NCBI GenBank assembly: GCA_937959395.1
Contig: CALGLR010000093.1
Span: forward strand, 1-47,240
Source of the DNA: an uncultured Flavobacteriaceae bacterium
GTDB lineage: Bacteria; Bacteroidota; Bacteroidia; Flavobacteriales; Flavobacteriaceae
Length of the DNA: 47,240 nt
Direction of reading: 5' to 3'
Under the pieces are notes generated by a model. It saw only the letters and a list, made by a program, of their open reading frames with translations. It ran no database searches and was not told the origin of the DNA. Positions 43,900 to 47,240 of this stretch are shown one piece after another (position 1 is the stretch's first letter; each line of letters begins with the position of its first letter). The translations under genes were made by a program, and so were the position numbers.

Positions 43900-44592
43900 A
43901 TGAATAAAATTATAATATTTCTATTTGCTGCATTTTTATTTTTTTCCTGCGGAAATGATTCAGATAAACTAATTGTTAAAGGCACTATTAAAGGTTTAAA
44001 GAAAGGGACTGTCTATCTAAAAAAAGCTAACGATACTGTTTTAGTGTCTCTAGATTCTTTAGTTTTAAATGGGAACTCTAACTTTAAACTCGAAACAACT
44101 ATTGATGCTCCTGAAATATTTTATCTACTTCTTGATAAAAACGATAAAACAAAAGATGGGATTGCTTTTTTTGGAAATAAAGGCATTACAGAAATTAACA
44201 CCACTTTAAAAAACTTTACGTTTGATGCAAAAATAAAAGGATCTAATCAACAAGAAGTACTTAACGGTTATCTTGATATGATGGATCAATTTAATGACAA
44301 AAATCTTGATTTAATTAAGGATAACTTAAATGCAAAAATTGGTAATGACTCTTTAGCTATAGCAAATTCAGAAAGACAATTAAATAGCTTTACCCGTAGA
44401 AAATATTTATATACTACAAATTTCGCAATTACTAATAAGGATAGCGAAGTCGCTCCTTATTTAGCGATTACTCAACTATATGATGCTAACATCAAATTAT
44501 TAGATACTATTAATAACTCCTTAACTCCAAAAATAAAAGCCTCTAAATATGGTAAAGATCTTCAGGAGTTTATTAATAAGATTAAGAAATAA
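43900..44592 (+). CDS. DUF4369-domain lipoprotein
   Basis: 230 residues. The signal peptide ends in LFFSC with C17, so it is probably lipidated. Residues 24-115 fit DUF4369 (LIVKGTIKGLKKGTVYLKKANDT, then strands ending in FDAKIKGSNQQEVLNGY), the beta domain often found N-terminal to thioredoxin-like modules in Bacteroidota. Here the thioredoxin module is absent and the C-terminal half is helical and charged. The role is unknown. It may interact with redox or envelope proteins. Confidence 0.82.
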   Translation: MNKIIIFLFAAFLFFSCGNDSDKLIVKGTIKGLKKGTVYLKKANDTVLVSLDSLVLNGNSNFKLETTIDAPEIFYLLLDKNDKTKDGIAFFGNKGITEINTTLKNFTFDAKIKGSNQQEVLNGYLDMMDQFNDKNLDLIKDNLNAKIGNDSLAIANSERQLNSFTRRKYLYTTNFAITNKDSEVAPYLAITQLYDANIKLLDTINNSLTPKIKASKYGKDLQEFINKIKK

Positions 44593-44647
44593 TTTGTTCC
44601 TTTTTTAAAATTCAAACATAAAAAAAACTTCCTAGAAAGGTTAGTTT

Positions 44648-44728
44648 CGTCGACCTGAATTTATTTCAGGTTCTCACAACATGCTAGCGTATAGTGTTAT
44701 GAGATTCTGAAATAAATTCAGAATGACG
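44648..44728. repeat. 81-bp inverted-repeat element
   Basis: Two 29-nt arms match at most positions when complemented. Both contain CTGAATTTATTTCAG and end in CGTC outward and TCTCA or TTCTCA inward. The loop is about 23 nt. Non-coding and symmetric, it fits a short MITE or a REP-type hairpin. Confidence 0.7.
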
Positions 44729-44754
44729 ATTAAAAATGCTTTCCAGACTGCCTC

Positions 44755-44782
44755 TTTTATTTTAGAGCCAATGGAGGAACTT
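44755..44782 (-). pseudogene. relic of the tRNA-Thr 3' end
   Basis: AGAGCCAATGGAGGAACT matches 16 of 18 bases of AGAGCCGATGGAGGGACT at the 3' end of the tRNA-Thr gene (from 44900). The T-rich flank TTTTATTT is shared as well. It lies about 135 bp from the intact gene in the same orientation. Only the acceptor and part of the T arm are present. Confidence 0.55.
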
Positions 44783-44831
44783 CCTTCGGCTTTAGCCTGT
44801 CTTGAGCGACAGTCGAAAGGCTCAGGATAAA
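44782..44831. repeat. imperfect hairpin sequence between tRNA relic and tRNA-Thr
   Basis: CTGTC-TTGAGC-GACAG lies within a longer imperfect pairing of CCTTCGG with CGAAAGG. The sequence GCTTTAGCCTGTC with GAAAGGCTCAGGATAA looks like a dispersed Flavobacteriaceae hairpin, though only one copy is in this window. Confidence 0.4.
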
Positions 44832-44864
44832 CTTATCGTCCTTTCAAAACTATTCTAAAAACAA

Positions 44865-44895
44865 AAAATCGCTTTCAAAAAATGAAAACGATTTT
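44865..44895 (-). terminator. intrinsic terminator of the tRNA-Thr gene
   Basis: AAAATCGCTTTCA pairs with TGAAAACGATTTT (one mismatch) around five A residues. On the minus strand it is followed by TTTTTTGTTTTT. It begins 6 nt after the mature tRNA 3' end. Confidence 0.75.
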
Positions 44896-44901
44896 ATTTA
44901 G

Positions 44902-44975
44902 AGCCGATGGAGGGACTCGAACCCACGACCTGCTGATTACAAATCAGCTGCTCTAGCCAGCTGAGCTACATCGGC
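44902..44975 (-). tRNA. tRNA-Thr (anticodon UGU)
   Basis: Read on the minus strand, a 74-nt cloverleaf is complete. The acceptor stem is GCCGATG/CATCGGC with discriminator U. The D arm begins GCTC. The anticodon stem GCTGA/TCAGC holds loop TTTGTAA, giving anticodon TGT. The T arm GTGGG-TTCGAGT-CCCTC has one T-T mismatch. CCA is not encoded. It reads ACA codons and, with modification, other Thr codons. It has its own perfect promoter at 44990-45019 and terminator at 44865-44895, so it is a stand-alone transcription unit. Confidence 0.97.
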
Positions 44976-44989
44976 GCGTAAAACGATTG

Positions 44990-45019
44990 CAAATATACTA
45001 GTGTATTATGAATCTACAA
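44990..45019 (-). promoter_or_regulatory. promoter of tRNA-Thr
   Basis: On the minus strand: TTG (45019-45017), a spacer of exactly 19 nt, then TATATTTG (44997-44990). The predicted start near 44983 lies 8 nt before the mature 5' end. This is a textbook Bacteroidota housekeeping promoter. Confidence 0.85.
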
Positions 45020-45036
45020 ACGTTTTTATTTAATTT

Positions 45037-45303
45037 TTATAACTTATTTATTTTTTCAATAAGTGTTCTTCCCGTAGTTTCTAACTCTTCGTTTATTGAT
45101 TTAAAATGTGCTTTCTTGTTTTCTACTTTTCTATCGTTCACTTTCTCAATTAGTTGATCAAAAGCAGCTATAGCCTCATCAATCACAGCTTCACTCTTCT
45201 TCGTGTCTTTTTCTGGGTTTGTGTATTCCCAAACATAAACCGCTTCAATAATATCTCCTAGTACGTAGTTAATATCTTTTTTAAGGTCTCTTTTATTTGC
45301 CAT
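45037..45303 (-). CDS. small conserved-type hypothetical protein, helical
   Basis: 88 residues, no signal peptide, highly charged, and predicted to be mainly alpha-helical with possible coiled-coil stretches (AVIDEAIAAFDQLIEKVNDRK, SINEELETTGRTLIEKINKL). I do not recognise a domain. It starts 27 bp after the manA stop on the same strand and could end that operon. A minus-strand TAATTTTG (45326-45333) overlapping the manA stop may give it a separate promoter. Confidence 0.75.
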   Translation of the reverse strand: MANKRDLKKDINYVLGDIIEAVYVWEYTNPEKDTKKSEAVIDEAIAAFDQLIEKVNDRKVENKKAHFKSINEELETTGRTLIEKINKL

Positions 45304-45330
45304 ATCATTATTATTTTATAATTCGCAAAA

Positions 45331-46302
45331 TTAAACATAAACTTCTAATAAAATAGCGTTTTTAGTTTTAATTTCAAAGTCCTTTATTACTGCTGGAACA
45401 AGTACAGTTTCTCCTTTTCTTATACTCACCGAATAGGTTTCTGAAGTTATTTTTGCTTCACCATCTACACATATATATATAAGAAATGAATCCTTTGTGT
45501 TCTTTCTTTTAAGATTGCCTTTTAATGGAAGGTAATTTGTTGTAAAATAATTACAACTAACCATTTCATTTAATTCGTTTTCTGTTTTAGAATAATTAAC
45601 TCTAAAATCGTTCTTCATATTAAAATTTATAGCATCTATTGCTAAATCGTTATGCAATTCTCTTGAGTTTCCTTGATCGTCAACTCTATCCCAATCATAA
45701 ACTCGGTATGTAATATCACTTGTTTGCTGTATTTCTGCGAGCATCACTCCTGCTCCAATGGCATGAACCCTTCCTACTTCTATAAAATAAGTATCTCCAG
45801 TTTTTACTTTATCGAAATTTAAAATTTGAGGTAACGTTTTGTTTTCTAAATGTACAAGATATTCTTTAGCTGTTATTTTTTTATTGAAATCGACAATAAG
45901 ATTTGAATTTTCTTCTGCCTGCATTACAAACCACATTTCTGTTTTCCCAAAAGAATTGTGTCGCTTTTTAGCTAATTCATCATTGGGGTGTAATTGAATC
46001 GATAGATCTTCTTTAGCATCTATAAACTTAATTAGTAACGGGAACTTATTTTCGAATACTTTATAATTCTTTACTCCTATTAGATCTGCTTTATAAGTTT
46101 CTAAAAGCTTTTTTAAAGACCATTCTTTTAAATCGCCATTTTCTATTATAGAAGCATCTCCTTCTACATCACTAATTTCCCAACTTTCCCCAATAGCATC
46201 TAGCTTACTTTTTTTATTTAAAATAGTCGTTAGTTTTTGTCCACCCCATATCTTTTCTTTTAAAATGGGTTTAAATTTTATAGGATATAGAAGCGCTTTC
46301 AT
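45331..46302 (-). CDS. manA: mannose-6-phosphate isomerase, class I
   Basis: Interconverts mannose 6-phosphate and fructose 6-phosphate in the cytoplasm. It has 323 residues, the short type I form common in Firmicutes and Bacteroidota. Zinc ligands are Q103/H105 (IQLHPND), E122 (KTEMWFV) and H180 (GRVHAIGAGV), and the C-terminal cupin follows. Its ATG directly abuts the TAA of queD (TAAATG), so translation is likely coupled. The pathway link with queD and idi is not obvious, as they make quite different products. Confidence 0.93.
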   Translation of the reverse strand: MKALLYPIKFKPILKEKIWGGQKLTTILNKKSKLDAIGESWEISDVEGDASIIENGDLKEWSLKKLLETYKADLIGVKNYKVFENKFPLLIKFIDAKEDLSIQLHPNDELAKKRHNSFGKTEMWFVMQAEENSNLIVDFNKKITAKEYLVHLENKTLPQILNFDKVKTGDTYFIEVGRVHAIGAGVMLAEIQQTSDITYRVYDWDRVDDQGNSRELHNDLAIDAINFNMKNDFRVNYSKTENELNEMVSCNYFTTNYLPLKGNLKRKNTKDSFLIYICVDGEAKITSETYSVSIRKGETVLVPAVIKDFEIKTKNAILLEVYV

Positions 46303-46713
46303 TTATTTTCCAGAATAAGTCACAAAGTTTCTAGGCGTTTCATATAATGTGACTTCAAGTTCTAAATTAGATTCTAATTTTGCTTTTAATTTATTATAGA
46401 TAATTATTACTATATTTTCAGCAGTAGGATTAAGACTTTTAAATTCTTCAACATCCAAGTTTAAGTTTTTATGATCAAAAGCATCTTCTATTTCTGTTTT
46501 AATGATGTCTTTTAAAATTTTAACATCTATAACATATCCTGTCTCCTGATCTATTTCGCCGGTCACACTAGCGATAAGCTCGTAATTATGACCGTGATAA
46601 TTTGGGTTATTGCATTTACCGAAAATGGCATTATTTTGTTCATCGCTCCAATCTTTACGATATAAACGATGAGCAGCATTAAAATGTGCTTTTCTACTTA
46701 CTGTAACTTTCAT
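46303..46713 (-). CDS. queD: 6-carboxytetrahydropterin / 6-pyruvoyltetrahydropterin synthase family protein
   Basis: Converts dihydroneopterin triphosphate to a carboxy- or pyruvoyl-tetrahydropterin. The usual bacterial role is queuosine biosynthesis. It has 136 residues. Zinc histidines are H15 (FNAAHRL) and H40 and H42 (YHGHNY), with catalytic C34 in GKCNNPNYHGHNY. The C-to-HGH spacing resembles the PTPS (biopterin) type more than E. coli QueD, so the exact product is uncertain. Its start lies inside the idi 3' end (20-bp overlap). Confidence 0.88.
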   Translation of the reverse strand: MKVTVSRKAHFNAAHRLYRKDWSDEQNNAIFGKCNNPNYHGHNYELIASVTGEIDQETGYVIDVKILKDIIKTEIEDAFDHKNLNLDVEEFKSLNPTAENIVIIIYNKLKAKLESNLELEVTLYETPRNFVTYSGK

Positions 46714-47230
46714 TTGTAACGTTTATATAATCGTAAAATTTATCAAAAATAATTTTAAACCATTCAGTATATTCCTCTGGAGATTTAATCATGTCTTTCT
46801 TTACAGATTCTAGCGACATCCATTTCCAAGATTCGACTTCTTCTTTATTAATATTCGGCTTTTCATTATAGTAACCTACTAGTACATGATCTAATTCATG
46901 TTCAGTTAAACCATTATCAAACGGAGCTTTATAAACAAAAGAAAATACTTCTTTTAAATCACATGTAAATCCCATTTCTTCTTGTAAACGTCTTTTACCT
47001 GCTTCTAAATTACTCTCTCCTTTTCGTTGATGCGAACAACAAGTATTTGTCCATAACAAAGGAGAATGATACTTCTCTTTTGCTCTTTGCTGAAGCATTA
47101 ATTCATTTTTATCATTAAATACAAATACAGAAAAAGCTCTGTGTAGCACTGCTTTTTCATGAGCTTCCATTTTTTCCATCAATCCAACTTCATTATCTTG
47201 CTCGTCAACTAAAATTACTTGTTCAATCAT
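46694..47230 (-). CDS. idi: isopentenyl-diphosphate delta-isomerase, type I
   Basis: Interconverts isopentenyl and dimethylallyl diphosphate for isoprenoid synthesis. It has 178 residues with the Nudix-like fold. The catalytic cysteine is C65 in TNTCCSHQ, and the acidic metal/catalytic pair E110 and E112 lies in LTEHELDH. The Nudix-like helix is EAGKRRLQEEMGF. It is the first gene of the idi-queD-manA operon within the window. Only 10 bp upstream are visible, so the promoter is outside. Confidence 0.94.
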   Translation of the reverse strand: MIEQVILVDEQDNEVGLMEKMEAHEKAVLHRAFSVFVFNDKNELMLQQRAKEKYHSPLLWTNTCCSHQRKGESNLEAGKRRLQEEMGFTCDLKEVFSFVYKAPFDNGLTEHELDHVLVGYYNEKPNINKEEVESWKWMSLESVKKDMIKSPEEYTEWFKIIFDKFYDYINVTNESYSK

Positions 47231-47240
47231 ACACTCACAA

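Noticed and set aside
44755-44782. Second tRNA gene downstream of tRNA-Thr
   Set aside because: Only the acceptor end and part of the T arm are present, with no anticodon arm, so it is a relic.
44902-44975. tRNA-Thr as a pseudogene because of a T-T mismatch in the T stem
   Set aside because: All other stems pair, the invariant loop bases are present, and it has both a perfect promoter and a terminator.

Overview
The window is AT-rich and almost certainly chromosomal DNA of a marine-type member of the Flavobacteriaceae (Bacteroidota). The evidence is two proteases with C-terminal type IX secretion (gliding-motility associated) sorting domains, a SusC/SusD pair, many SusD-like and GH3 lipoproteins, and promoters of the Bacteroidota form TTG-N19-TAnnTTTG instead of E. 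coli-type boxes. The genus cannot be fixed from sequence alone. I see no phage, plasmid, transposase or CRISPR genes.

Layout. 0.8-8.8 kb holds housekeeping and accessory genes: a T9SS subtilase, PepT tripeptidase, an MscS channel, a beta-lactamase-fold hydrolase, a DUF1801/YdeI protein and an NYN-type nuclease. 9.5-34.2 kb is a large carbohydrate locus. It contains a giant FG-GAP/UnbV lipoprotein, susD and susC (minus strand), a divergent AraC-type regulator, a GH3 lipoprotein and three tandem secreted paralogues. Running the other way is a seven-gene minus-strand operon: SMP-30 lactonase, a second GH3, gluconokinase, 6-phosphogluconate dehydrogenase, GntP permease, LacI regulator and a GPH sugar symporter. 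A fourth copy of the secreted paralogue lies just beyond the operon's promoter end. 34.2-44.6 kb holds TrmH-like methyltransferase, a T9SS metzincin protease, a CobB-type sirtuin, a VanX-like dipeptidase, DoxX-like and AlkB genes, an alpha/beta hydrolase, a DUF819 transporter and a DUF4369 lipoprotein. The right end carries tRNA-Thr and a compact idi-queD-manA operon.

How the genes fit together. SusCD would bring oligosaccharides across the outer membrane. The two GH3 lipoproteins would release glucose or beta-glycosidic end groups. The SMP-30, GntP, GntK and Gnd set is a complete route from an aldonolactone or gluconate to ribulose 5-phosphate. No glucose dehydrogenase is present, which makes glucosyl-gluconates (oxidised beta-glucan oligosaccharides) a reasonable but unproven substrate. 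The four secreted paralogues of about 246-253 residues bracket this operon and have no function I recognise. They are the best candidate for something undescribed.

Non-coding DNA is unusually rich in small repeats. There are four copies of one nested-hairpin element and three copies of a second element with about 18-bp terminal inverted repeats. One of those three is interrupted by a third element with its own inverted ends. There are also a solitary end of that third element, an 81-bp inverted-repeat element, twelve tandem copies of an octamer, and a decayed copy of the tRNA-Thr 3' end.
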